Shown piece by piece: positions 31,671 to 39,421 of a DNA stretch of 64,000 nucleotides. This stretch comes from Micrococcus terreus (GTDB lineage: Bacteria; Actinomycetota; Actinomycetes; Actinomycetales; Micrococcaceae): the NCBI RefSeq assembly GCF_900116905.1, contig NZ_FPCG01000004.1, positions 186,001-250,000 of the forward strand, written 5' to 3'. Made by a program: the position numbers and the translations under genes. The notes under the pieces were generated by a model. The model searched no databases. It saw only the letters and a list, made by a program, of their open reading frames with translations, and was not told where the DNA came from. How positions within the stretch are numbered: position 1 is the stretch's first letter; every line of letters begins with the position of its first letter.

Positions 31671-31706
31671 TGTCCTCCACATTACCCCACTTCCCTCCAC
31701 CGTCAA
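31671..31706 (-). promoter_or_regulatory. dcw/mraZ promoter overlapped by MraZ-type GTGGR repeats
   Basis: On the reverse strand TTGACG (31706-31701) and TAATGT (31684-31679) form a sigma-70-like promoter with a 16-bp spacer. Three GTGGR decamers occupy 31700-31691, 31690-31681 and 31680-31671 with exact 10-bp spacing; a degenerate fourth follows. MraZ in other bacteria binds such short G-rich direct repeats one helical turn apart. Transcription would start about 67 nt before mraZ. Confidence 0.72.
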
Positions 31707-31731
31707 CACCACGGCCGGCAAGCGAGGCAGA

Positions 31732-31749
31732 GGGAGTGCCCGCACTCCC
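31732..31749. other. Small hairpin in the mraZ upstream region
   Basis: Perfect 7-bp stem GGGAGTG/CACTCCC with a 4-nt loop, between the two sets of GTGG repeats. Function unknown. Confidence 0.35.
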
Positions 31750-31773
31750 CCGAAATCACAGGGCAGAGCAGGG

Positions 31774-31800
31774 GTGGAGGACAGTGGAGGGCAGGTGGGG
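31774..31800 (+). repeat. Second GTGGAGG repeat cluster (opposite orientation)
   Basis: Three GTGGR units begin at 31774, 31784 and 31795 on the forward strand. The first decamer is identical to one in the mraZ promoter cluster but inverted. It may be an auxiliary MraZ operator; no forward-strand gene starts here. Confidence 0.55.
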
Positions 31801-31886
31801 ACCTTGACCTGTCCGCGACATCAGGGCCACCGTGAGTCAGGTGCGTCGCAGCGCAGACACCCTCATCTCGGCGGGCGGAGACGAGG

Positions 31887-31917
31887 GTGGAGTGAGGTGG
31901 AGGGAGGAATGTGGAGG
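31887..31917 (+). repeat. Third GTGGAGG repeat cluster
   Basis: GTGGAG units at 31887, 31897 and 31911 on the forward strand, about 210 bp from the mraZ promoter. Spacing is 10 and 14 bp, so phasing is looser than in the promoter cluster. The rest of the roughly 350-bp gap between mraZ and the DUF3040 terminator shows no gene. Confidence 0.45.
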
Positions 31918-31956
31918 CTCAGGAGGGCCGTCCCGGGACAGGATCCAGACATGACG

Positions 31957-31980
31957 AAGGCCCCGCCGAAGCGAGGCCTT
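31957..31980 (-). terminator. Terminator of the DUF3040 gene
   Basis: On the reverse strand a 10-bp stem (one G-T pair) closes a TTCG tetraloop, about 57 bp after the DUF3040 stop. Confidence 0.75.
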
Positions 31981-32036
31981 GTTCAGTGGTTTCAACCAGT
32001 GGTGAGCAGCGCCGGAATCGTCACCGCTCCCTGGGG

Positions 32037-32420
32037 TCAGGGCTCCTGCCGACGCCGTTCGTCCCATTTCTGCTCCAGTCCGTCCATGAAGGAGCTGGAC
32101 CGCGGTGCTCCGGCAGGCTGGCGCGCCGGTCCGTCCGTGGAGTCGGGGTTCCGCTGAGCGCGGGGACGAGTGGTGGCGACATAGATCCCGGTGGCAGTGA
32201 CGGCCATCCCGATGAGCCCGAGCCAGATCAGCTGAGCGGAGACACCCCAGAGCAGGACGCCGAGACCGACCACAGCCGCGACGGCACCGAAGACGAGGTG
32301 GCGCGTGGAGAAGCCAGCACGTCCCGTCTCACTCATGCTGCTGGCCAAGCGCGGGTCATCCGCGCTCAGCTGCTGCTCCAGCTGCTCCAGGAGCTTCTGC
32401 TCCCGCTCAGACAATGGCAT
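32037..32420 (-). CDS. DUF3040 membrane protein
   Basis: A 127-aa protein with the DUF3040 N-terminal signature MPLSEREQKLLEQLEQQLSA. Two membrane segments follow (LVFGAVAAVVGLGVLLWGV and LIWLGLIGMAVTATGIYVA), then a hydrophilic, Arg/Pro-rich C-terminus. DUF3040 genes are conserved next to mraZ in actinobacteria; function unknown. A Shine-Dalgarno GAGGAGG precedes the ATG and TATCCT at 32457-32452 is a candidate -10. Probably monocistronic, as dinB upstream is 78 bp away and a terminator follows. Confidence 0.9.
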   Translation of the reverse strand: MPLSEREQKLLEQLEQQLSADDPRLASSMSETGRAGFSTRHLVFGAVAAVVGLGVLLWGVSAQLIWLGLIGMAVTATGIYVATTRPRAQRNPDSTDGPARQPAGAPRSSSFMDGLEQKWDERRRQEP

Positions 32421-32498
32421 GGCTGCCTCCTCTGTGGACCCGGACCTCCAGGATACGGGCCTGAGGCAGGTGCCGCCAGACGGGTGGGGCGGCTGAGG

Positions 32499-33746
32499 TC
32501 ACAGATCACGCGGGCGCTCTGGGAGTTCATGTCCCAACAGGCTGGCCGGCCGCACAGCCGCCCCGGGAAAACGACGCCGGATGTCATCGGCCACCCGCTC
32601 AGCATCACTCCAGGCCGCGGCACCGCCGGCCTCATCATCGTCGAGGAGGCTGGCCTGGAACGGCTCGGTGTCCGCGGCGAGCCGTTCCGCTCGGATGCCC
32701 AGCAGCCTCACGGGATGCCGGCGAGCGCGAAGCAGCTCATCCAGGGCCTGCTGCCCGGCCTCAGCGAGGCGACCGGCGGTGTCCGCCGTGGCGGACAGCG
32801 TGGCTGCGCGTGTCCGCACACTCATGTCCGGTGCCTTGACCTTCAGGGCGACTCCCCCGGCGCGCAGCCCCGCTCGGCGCAGGCGCCTCGCGCACTCATC
32901 GGCCAGACCCAGCAGGGCTCGGTGCAGCTCATCGGGCTCGGTCACGTCCGTCTCGAAGGTCCGTTCCACCCCGATCGACTTGGTCTCGTGGTCAGGGGTC
33001 ACCGGCCGGGGGTCGATCCCGCGGGCCAGCTCCACGAGGGCCGGCCCTTGGCGGCCCAGCCATCGTCGCATGCGAGCAGGATCCTGTCTGGCGATCTGTC
33101 CCACGTGCGTTAGCCCGGCATCGACCAATCGCCGTTCCAACACCGGTCCGACCCCCCACAGGGCGGAGACCGGCAGCGGGTCCAGGAACTCCTGGGTGCG
33201 CGCGGGAGGGACGATCAGCAGCCCATCGGGCTTGCCGCGTGTGGAGGCGATCTTGGCCACTGACTTGGTCTGTGCGGCACCGACCGTGCACGGAAGCCCT
33301 GTCCGCCGACGCACCTCGGCGCGGATCATCGCACCGATGCGGGCGGGTGGTCCCAGCCGTCGCCTCGCTCCGCTGACATCGAGGAAGGCCTCGTCGATGC
33401 TCAGCTGCTCCACCCAGGGAGTGACCTCGGAGAAGACCTCCATCACCCGGGCTGACGCCGCCGTGTACTTCCGGTGATCAGGCTCGATCACCTCCACACC
33501 GGGGCACCGGGCCAGAGCGTGGGCCAACGGCATGGCCGAGCGGATCCCTGACTCCCGCGCCTCATAGGAGGCCGAGAGCACCACGGATCGGCCGCCCCGG
33601 TGCGCGACCAGCGACGGGCGCCCCCGCAGGTCGGGGCGCTCCAGCAGCTCCACGGAGAGGAAGAAGGCGTCCATGTCCACGTGCAGGATCACCGCGCCCC
33701 AGGACAGGTGCGCCGCCCCGTGAGGTGAGTGGCCGTCGTCGTGCAT
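32499..33746 (-). CDS. dinB: DNA polymerase IV (Y family)
   Basis: Error-prone translesion polymerase, 415 aa. Catalytic motifs are ILHVDMDAFFLSVELLERPD and QLSIDEAFLDVSG; YTAASARVMEVF is also typical. A candidate sliding-clamp motif, FQASLLDDD, lies near the C-terminus and is followed by an extra 30-40 residues. The ATG lies exactly 6 nt after TAGTCT, so the mRNA is likely leaderless. No LexA-like SOS box was recognised. The next gene on the other strand is divergent. Confidence 0.93.
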   Translation of the reverse strand: MHDDGHSPHGAAHLSWGAVILHVDMDAFFLSVELLERPDLRGRPSLVAHRGGRSVVLSASYEARESGIRSAMPLAHALARCPGVEVIEPDHRKYTAASARVMEVFSEVTPWVEQLSIDEAFLDVSGARRRLGPPARIGAMIRAEVRRRTGLPCTVGAAQTKSVAKIASTRGKPDGLLIVPPARTQEFLDPLPVSALWGVGPVLERRLVDAGLTHVGQIARQDPARMRRWLGRQGPALVELARGIDPRPVTPDHETKSIGVERTFETDVTEPDELHRALLGLADECARRLRRAGLRAGGVALKVKAPDMSVRTRAATLSATADTAGRLAEAGQQALDELLRARRHPVRLLGIRAERLAADTEPFQASLLDDDEAGGAAAWSDAERVADDIRRRFPGAAVRPASLLGHELPERPRDL

Positions 33747-33752
33747 CTGTCC

Positions 33753-33758
33753 AGACTA
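33753..33758 (-). promoter_or_regulatory. Leaderless-type -10 box of dinB
   Basis: TAGTCT on the reverse strand lies 6 nt before the ATG at 33746. Confidence 0.6.
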
Positions 33759-33860
33759 GGACCCCGCGCCGTCGCCGGGCCCCGCTCCGGACACTCGTGG
33801 GCGACCGTGCGCGTCTCGCCTACGCTGGAGGCAACGTACACCCCACCTCTGAGGAGACCA

Positions 33861-34961
33861 GTGCCCGTCCCCCTGCAGTCCCAGAGCACCTCATCCGATG
33901 CCGTCTTCGTCGAGGCGGTCGGACGGCGCCTGGCGGAAGTCCTCGACGTTCATCTGCAGCGAGCTGAGACGATCTCCGCCTCAGCCCGGCCCATGGTCGA
34001 GTCCATCGCCCGGCTCTCGGCCAGCGGCAAGCGGATGAGGGCGCTGCTGTGCTGGTGGGGCTGGCAGGGAGCCGGCGGCGAGCCCGATCATCCCGGGATC
34101 CTCGATGCGGCCGTGGCACTGGAGTTGTTCCAGGCGGCGGCACTGATCCACGACGACGTGGTGGACCGCTCGGACACCCGCCGCGGCGCTCCGAGCGTGC
34201 ACCGATCCTTCGAGTCTCTGCATCGCCGTTCAGGCTGGCGCCAGGACCCCGCCCATTTCGGTGTGGCCGCGGCCATCCTGACCGGAGACCTCTGCCTGGC
34301 CCTGAGCGAGGAGCTCTTCGCCGAGGCCGCTGAGAGCGTGGGCACCGGGCCGGCGGCACGGGAACGCTTCAACACCATGCGGTTCGAAGTCATGGTCGGC
34401 CAGTACCTGGATGTGCTGGATGAAGTGGAGATCCCTGCGCAGGACCCACAGGTCGCGCTGGACCGGGCCAGGACGGTCCTCCGCTTCAAGTCCGCCCACT
34501 ACTCCACCGTGCACCCCTTGGCCCTCGGCGGGATCCTCGCCGGCGCGGAGCCGACACTGCTGAGCGCCTATGACGCGTTCTCCCTCCCTCTGGGCGAGGC
34601 CTTCCAGCTGCAGGACGACCTGCTGGGAGTGTTCGGCGATCCGGAGGTGACGGGCAAGCCGGCCGGGGATGACCTGCGGGAGGGCAAGCGCACCGAACTC
34701 GTGGCCCACGCCATGGACCTGCTCTCCCCCGACGAGGGTGCCGAACTCGATGCGCGGCTCGGTGATCCACAGCTCAGCGCCGACCAGGTCGCGCGGCTTC
34801 AGGAGCTCCTGGAGCACAGCGGTGCGCGCGCACGCGTGGAGGCGGAGGTGAGCGACCTCGGGGGCCAGGCCGTGGCCGCCCTGTCTGAGCTGCAGGTCCC
34901 CGCCACCGTGCACGAGGGACTCAGCGACCTGGCCCAGCGGATCCTGAGCCGCAGACACTGA
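33861..34961 (+). CDS. Polyprenyl (geranylgeranyl-type) diphosphate synthase
   Basis: Trans-prenyltransferase extending allylic diphosphates with isopentenyl diphosphate for quinone, carotenoid or lipid-carrier precursors. The 366-aa product has both Asp-rich motifs: LIHDDVVDRSDTRRG (first) and FQLQDDLLGVFGD (second), plus GKRMRALLCWW for IPP binding. The GTG at 33861 has GAGGAG 5 nt upstream; a TACGCT -10 at 33821-33826 gives a leader of about 30 nt. The homologue in M. tuberculosis lies next to Rv2175c, as here. Chain length cannot be judged. Confidence 0.9.
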   Translation: MPVPLQSQSTSSDAVFVEAVGRRLAEVLDVHLQRAETISASARPMVESIARLSASGKRMRALLCWWGWQGAGGEPDHPGILDAAVALELFQAAALIHDDVVDRSDTRRGAPSVHRSFESLHRRSGWRQDPAHFGVAAAILTGDLCLALSEELFAEAAESVGTGPAARERFNTMRFEVMVGQYLDVLDEVEIPAQDPQVALDRARTVLRFKSAHYSTVHPLALGGILAGAEPTLLSAYDAFSLPLGEAFQLQDDLLGVFGDPEVTGKPAGDDLREGKRTELVAHAMDLLSPDEGAELDARLGDPQLSADQVARLQELLEHSGARARVEAEVSDLGGQAVAALSELQVPATVHEGLSDLAQRILSRRH

Positions 34962-34987
34962 CCGCCGTGATGCGGGGCTGACTCCGA

Positions 34988-35398
34988 CTACCAGCCCAGG
35001 GCTGAGGCCCGACGGCGGATCTCGGTCTTGCGCCCGTCCCTCAGGGCATCGATGGGTCGGCCGGGAAGCGTGTCATCCGGGGTGAAGAGCCACCGGATAG
35101 CCTGCTCATCGGTGAACCCGGCGTCCTGCAGGACCATTGCCGTTCCCCGCAACGACTCCAGCGGTCCGCCCTCACCGAGCAGCAGGGCGGGGATGGAGCG
35201 GACTTCGCCGATTCTGGCCGCCAGCAGCCTCCTGTCCCCGACCAGGTTGTGCACGCGGGTCACGGGCATGTCCCACCGCTCAGCGACATCAGGGAAGGTG
35301 ACCCACTCTCCGACCAGATCGGCCAGAGGTGTCTCGGCGCCCTCCGCACCGGCGGGTCGATCGGCGGGGACGGCTGCGCTGCTCTGTTCAGGACTCAC
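34988..35398 (-). CDS. Rv2175c-like DNA-binding protein
   Basis: A 136-aa protein with a winged helix-turn-helix core (WVTFPDVAERWDMPVTRVHNLVGDRRLLAAR) and a C-terminal domain typical of the Rv2175c family (AMVLQDAGFTDEQAIRWLFTPDDTLPGRPIDALRDG). In M. tuberculosis Rv2175c binds DNA and is a substrate of the kinase PknL encoded next to it; here a PASTA kinase lies 1.7 kb away. The start GTG lies 6 nt after TAGGCT and has no clear leader. Convergent with the prenyl synthase gene (26-bp gap). Target genes unknown. Confidence 0.85.
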   Translation of the reverse strand: MSPEQSSAAVPADRPAGAEGAETPLADLVGEWVTFPDVAERWDMPVTRVHNLVGDRRLLAARIGEVRSIPALLLGEGGPLESLRGTAMVLQDAGFTDEQAIRWLFTPDDTLPGRPIDALRDGRKTEIRRRASALGW

Positions 35399-35404
35399 GC
35401 CTCC

Positions 35405-35410
35405 AGCCTA
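35405..35410 (-). promoter_or_regulatory. Leaderless-type -10 box of the Rv2175c-like gene
   Basis: TAGGCT on the reverse strand lies 6 nt before the GTG at 35398. Confidence 0.6.
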
Positions 35411-35729
35411 CCGACCCATCATGTTCACCGGTCACAGATCGATCACGGCAGGATTCCGGAAGGACGTCCGCCCAGCTGGCACCCACGGCATCCTATGACG
35501 ACAACACCCCGCGTGACGCGCCGCTTGTGACCTTATCGTTATCTTCTGACTGAGCATGGCGACGAACTCTCCGGTAGGTTCTCCTACGTCACATTTACAT
35601 CACAGTCATTGTGTGTCGGCGGAGAATCCGGGTTATGCCCCGTTATCATCCGTCGATCCGGATCAGCCCTGCGGGCCGGGGACCACAGCAGGCCGAGCCA
35701 CACAGTGACGCCCATCGCAGAGGAACCAC
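35411..35729 (+). other. Long leader region of the LysM transglycosylase gene
   Basis: About 320 bp without a gene. It is less GC-rich than the surroundings in its middle part. A direct repeat GTCACA-n5-ATCACA lies at 35588-35604 (11 bp apart), TATCAT at 35644-35649 could be a -10, and GAGGAA at the 3' end is the ribosome site. A c-di-AMP (ydaO) riboswitch, common before such genes in actinobacteria, was looked for but not convincingly found. Confidence 0.4.
35588..35604 (+). promoter_or_regulatory. Candidate MtrA-type direct repeat
   Basis: GTCACA at 35588-35593 and ATCACA at 35599-35604 are 11 bp apart. GTCACA-like direct repeats have been reported for the response regulator MtrA, which controls cell-wall hydrolase genes in actinobacteria. 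Assignment is tentative. Confidence 0.35.
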
Positions 35730-37064
35730 ATGACTGACCACGCCCAGGGTGCATCGCGCCTGCTCACCACGGCCGTCGCCGGATCGACCCTGTCCCTGGT
35801 CGTCCTGGGCTCCGCTGTCATGGCGGGTCCGGCAGCGGCTGCACCGCAGGCCCCCCGGACCGTGGCTTCGAAGACCATCCACACCAGTGGCTCCATCCCC
35901 TCGCAGCTGTCCGCTCCGCGAGCCCTGTCCGCACTCCCCGTGCCGACGGCCCGCAGCGGAGCCACGTACACCGTCCGACGCGGGGACACCCTCTCGCACA
36001 TCGCCCTGCGGACCGACGTGAGCCTGAGCACCCTGATGAAGGCCAACGGCCTGAAGCGGACCTCGATCATCCACCCCGGTCAGGTCCTGAAGCTGGCCGA
36101 GCCGGCGCCCACCCGCGGCTCCACGAAGACCGACCGGAGCAGGCCGGCCGCCGCGCCGACCCAGGCCGCCGTCAAGACCCATACGGTGCGCGCGGGTGAC
36201 ACCCTGTCGCACATCGCCGCTCGGCACGGCGTCAGCGTCGCGACCCTGCAGTCGGCCAACGACCTGGGCCGCAGCTCGCTGATCCGTCCCGGCCAGGTCC
36301 TGAAGCTGGCCGCGGCCTCTCCGGCGAAGGCAGCCGCCGCCACGACCCGCTCGCCTCAGGCCGCCGCGCCCGCCACGTACACGATCAAGCGCGGCGACAC
36401 CCTCTCCGGCATCGCCTCTCGGCACGGGATGCGCCTTCAGGACCTGCTCTCGGCCAACGGTCTGAAGCGGTCCGCGATCATCCACCCGGGCACGGTGCTG
36501 CGACTCTCCGGCGGAGCATCCGTGGAACGCGCCTCCTCCACCTCGTCCGCGAAGCCGAAGAGCAAGCCCCAGAAGGAGCAGCTGGTCCCCAGCACGTTCC
36601 TCCACTACCGGTATCCGGACCATGTGGTCGCCTCGGCGAATCAGAACAAGCGCGCCCTGCTGGACTCCCCCATCCCATCGCGGGCACAGACCGTGGCCCT
36701 GATCCGGGACACCGCGCGCAAGATGGGCGTGGACCCCCGGCTGGCGCTGGGACACGCCATGGCCGAGTCCAGCCTGAACCATGCCTCGGTCTCCCCCGCC
36801 AACGCGATCGGCACCATGCAGGTCATCCCCTCCTCGGGCGAATGGGCCTCCCAGATGGTGGGACGTGAACTGAATCTGCTCGATCCCCAGGACAACGTCA
36901 CCGCCGGGGTGGCCATCATCCGTCATCTGCAGCGCACCAGCCCGGACATGGACATCGGCATCGCCTCCTACTACCAGGGTGCGGCCGGCGTGCGTCGCCA
37001 CGGCATGTACCCGGACACCCGGCAGTACGTGGCCAAGGTCAAGCGCTTCATGCAGCAGTTCTGA
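35730..37064 (+). CDS. Secreted LysM-repeat lytic transglycosylase
   Basis: Peptidoglycan-binding and probably peptidoglycan-cleaving exported protein, 444 aa. A signal peptide (about residues 10-38, ending VMAGPAAAAPQ) is followed by three LysM repeats starting near residues 79, 149 and 215 (each with RGDTL or AGDTLSHIA). The C-terminal SLT/lysozyme-like domain has ALGHAMAESSLNHASVS with the presumed catalytic Glu near residue 344, then AIGTMQVIPSSG and the GIASYYQGAAGV motif. It lies directly before a PASTA kinase gene, so it may be a wall enzyme in the same pathway. Leader described separately. Confidence 0.92.
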   Translation: MTDHAQGASRLLTTAVAGSTLSLVVLGSAVMAGPAAAAPQAPRTVASKTIHTSGSIPSQLSAPRALSALPVPTARSGATYTVRRGDTLSHIALRTDVSLSTLMKANGLKRTSIIHPGQVLKLAEPAPTRGSTKTDRSRPAAAPTQAAVKTHTVRAGDTLSHIAARHGVSVATLQSANDLGRSSLIRPGQVLKLAAASPAKAAAATTRSPQAAAPATYTIKRGDTLSGIASRHGMRLQDLLSANGLKRSAIIHPGTVLRLSGGASVERASSTSSAKPKSKPQKEQLVPSTFLHYRYPDHVVASANQNKRALLDSPIPSRAQTVALIRDTARKMGVDPRLALGHAMAESSLNHASVSPANAIGTMQVIPSSGEWASQMVGRELNLLDPQDNVTAGVAIIRHLQRTSPDMDIGIASYYQGAAGVRRHGMYPDTRQYVAKVKRFMQQF

Positions 37065-37100
37065 CGGTTCGGCCTCCCCGTCCAGCCGTGACGGCCCGTC

Positions 37101-37106
37101 TACCCT
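37101..37106 (+). promoter_or_regulatory. Leaderless-type -10 box of the PASTA kinase gene
   Basis: TACCCT lies 6 nt before the GTG at 37113. Confidence 0.55.
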
Positions 37107-37112
37107 GGAACG

Positions 37113-39353
37113 GTGAGTGAACACCGGACCGACCCCCTGATCGGTTCCGTCCTGGACGGACGGTACGATGTGCGCGCCCGGCTGGCCCGTGGCGGCATGT
37201 CCACGGTGTACCGCGCCGTGGACCTGCGCCTGGACCGTGAGGTCGCACTGAAGGTGCTCTACCCCCACCTGGCCGAGGACCCCGCACTGGTGGCCCGGTT
37301 CGAACTGGAGGCCAAGACCGCCGCCCGACTCTCCCACCCGCATGTGGTCAACGTCCTGGACCAGGGTGTGGACCGCGCGGACGGCTCGGACAGTGAGATC
37401 GCCTACCTGGCCATGGAATATGTGCCCGGCTACACCCTGCGCACGGTGCTCCAGCGGCAGGGGGCCCTGACGCCTCGGATCGCCTTGGCCTATCTGGACG
37501 CGATCGTGGACGGACTGGCGGCGGCCCATGCGGCCGGCCTCGTGCACCGGGACATGAAGCCGGAGAACGTGCTGGTGTCCCGGGACGGCCGGATCAAGGT
37601 CGCTGACTTCGGCCTGGCCCGCGCGGCCACGCACCACACCGGCACCGGCGCCACCCTGGTCGGAACCGTCGCCTACATCTCCCCGGAGCTGGTCAAGGGC
37701 TCTCCGGCGGATGAACGCTCGGACATCTATGCGGTGGGCATCATGCTCTACGAGATGCTCACTGGGCGCCAGCCCTTCACTGGCGCCTCCCCCATCCAGG
37801 TGGCCTACCAGCACATCAACGATCAGGTCCCGGCGCCGTCTGAGGTCGCACCAGGACTGGCCGAGGATCTGGATGAGCTGGTCCTGTGGTGCACCGCCCA
37901 GGAGCCCCAGGACCGACCGGCGGATGCCGGAGCGCTGCTCACCGAGCTGCGTCAGATCCGGATGGCCCTGGCCGATGAGGACCTGGACTTCGAGGGTGCG
38001 GTGCTCGCCACCGCACCGGCCTCCCCGGGGATTCCCGACGACGGCCCCGCCGGCGAGGCGACCACAGTCGCCCTGGGCGCGTCACCGGTTCACCCCCGCG
38101 ACGATGACGACCTCGATGAGGTCGACGACCCTGACCGCACCGAGGCCTTCGGCCCGGATCAGACCGAGGTGATCGGTGTGCATTCCACCGTCGCCCTGGA
38201 CCCTGAGACCACCACGACCATCCCTCGGCCTGCAGCGGAGCCGAACGGACGGACCGTGCCACTGCCCGCGCGTCCGGAGCACAGCCCGCGATCTCCAGCC
38301 GTGGAGACCTCAGCGGACCGCACGCAGGACAGTGCGCCCGCAGGACCGCTGCTGCCCGTTGCCGCCGATCGCGCGGACCGGGCTCCGTCAACGCGGCAGC
38401 AGAGACGCCAGGCGGCGCGGGCGGCGCGAACCCCCACGGAGGACCTGGGTCAGACCTCGCCTCGCCGGTGGTGGATCTGGGGAGCCGTGCTGCTGATCCT
38501 GGCCGGCCTGCTGTCTCTGCTGGGCTGGTACTTCGGTTCGGGCCCCGGCGGGATCGTGACGGTGCCGGATGTCGCGGGGCGCAGCCGAGTCTCAGCCGTC
38601 CAGCAGCTGGAGGACCTCGGGGTGGGCTACACCCTCACCGCAGCGCATCACGATCTCGTCGCCGAGGACAGCGTGATCGAGACAGATCCGGTGGCCGGCA
38701 CGGAGGTCCGCCGCCTGACCACAGTGGTGGTGACCCTCTCTCAGGGTCCTCAGCTGTTCGCCGTCCCGGATGTCTCCGGGATGACACAGCAGCAGGCGGG
38801 TCAACGGCTCCGCTCAGCAGGGGTGCGGCTCGGAGCCGTCACCCACGCCCACTCGGACACCGTGGACGAAGGACTCGTGCTCGATCAGGATCCCGCCCCG
38901 GGCGCCGAGCTGCGCCGGGACCACCGGGTCACCGTGGTCCTCTCGGACGGCCCCGAGCCGGTGACCGTCCCCGACCTGACCGGTCTGACCGTGGACCAGG
39001 CCACTCAGGCCCTGGAGCAGCTGGGACTGGATCTGGAGGTGGCCGGCTCGGAGCACTCCACCGAGGTACAGGCTGGCCGGATCAGCGCGCAGGATCCGGC
39101 TCAGGGCCAGCTGCGCCCGGGCGAGACGGTCCAGGTGACCGAGTCCCTGGGACCGCGCCTGGTCGAGGTCCCCGATCTGACCGACCTGGACCTGGAGCAG
39201 GCGCGTCAGCTGCTGGAGGATGCCGGCTTCCAGGTGGAGGAGACCACCATCCTGGGCGATGTCTTCGGTGACGGATCCCGGGTGCGGTCGCAGAACCCGG
39301 ATGCCGGCACGGAGGCCGAAGAGGGCTCCACCGTGCACCTGCTGGTCTTCTGA
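37113..39353 (+). CDS. PASTA-domain Ser/Thr protein kinase (PknL/PknB-like)
   Basis: Transmembrane receptor kinase, 746 aa. The cytosolic Hanks-type domain (about 10-280) has LARGGMSTVYRAVDL, the lysine in VALKVL, the catalytic loop LVHRDMKPENVLV, DFGLA, and SPE in the activation segment. An acidic Thr-rich juxtamembrane region of about 150 residues carries several TE/TT sites. One membrane segment is near residue 450 (WWIWGAVLLILAGLLSLLGW). Four extracellular PASTA repeats follow (VPDVAGRS, VPDVSGMT, VPDLTGLT, VPDLTDLD), expected to sense muropeptides or lipid II. Position next to an Rv2175c homologue and aroG matches pknL synteny, although M. tuberculosis PknL itself has no PASTA repeats, so the symbol is left open. 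The start GTG lies 6 nt after TACCCT. Confidence 0.94.
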   Translation: MSEHRTDPLIGSVLDGRYDVRARLARGGMSTVYRAVDLRLDREVALKVLYPHLAEDPALVARFELEAKTAARLSHPHVVNVLDQGVDRADGSDSEIAYLAMEYVPGYTLRTVLQRQGALTPRIALAYLDAIVDGLAAAHAAGLVHRDMKPENVLVSRDGRIKVADFGLARAATHHTGTGATLVGTVAYISPELVKGSPADERSDIYAVGIMLYEMLTGRQPFTGASPIQVAYQHINDQVPAPSEVAPGLAEDLDELVLWCTAQEPQDRPADAGALLTELRQIRMALADEDLDFEGAVLATAPASPGIPDDGPAGEATTVALGASPVHPRDDDDLDEVDDPDRTEAFGPDQTEVIGVHSTVALDPETTTTIPRPAAEPNGRTVPLPARPEHSPRSPAVETSADRTQDSAPAGPLLPVAADRADRAPSTRQQRRQAARAARTPTEDLGQTSPRRWWIWGAVLLILAGLLSLLGWYFGSGPGGIVTVPDVAGRSRVSAVQQLEDLGVGYTLTAAHHDLVAEDSVIETDPVAGTEVRRLTTVVVTLSQGPQLFAVPDVSGMTQQQAGQRLRSAGVRLGAVTHAHSDTVDEGLVLDQDPAPGAELRRDHRVTVVLSDGPEPVTVPDLTGLTVDQATQALEQLGLDLEVAGSEHSTEVQAGRISAQDPAQGQLRPGETVQVTESLGPRLVEVPDLTDLDLEQARQLLEDAGFQVEETTILGDVFGDGSRVRSQNPDAGTEAEEGSTVHLLVF

Positions 39354-39383
39354 CCGAGCACAGCCGTGCAGACCGACCCGCTG

Positions 39384-39415
39384 CCGTGCCGCCCGGAGGA
39401 TGCCGGGCGGCACGG
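39384..39415. terminator. Bidirectional terminator between the PASTA kinase gene and aroG
   Basis: 13-bp perfect stem (39384-39396 with 39403-39415) and 6-nt loop between convergent genes. Confidence 0.85.
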
Positions 39416-39421
39416 ACTCCG

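Noticed and set aside
31671-31917. GTGG repeats as a CRISPR array or minisatellite
   Set aside because: Units are 10 bp, degenerate and change orientation; no spacers of CRISPR length.
31951-32157. Small forward ORF starting MTKAPPKRG near the GTGGAGG clusters
   Set aside because: It covers the DUF3040 terminator and runs antisense into that gene; no ribosome site or similarity.
33729-33860. Longer start for the prenyl synthase
   Set aside because: It would overlap the dinB start and its promoter; the GTG at 33861 has a Shine-Dalgarno.
35640-35729. Possible c-di-AMP (ydaO) riboswitch before the LysM gene
   Set aside because: Only a CGGGGACC-like fragment and small stems were seen; the conserved core elements could not be placed.
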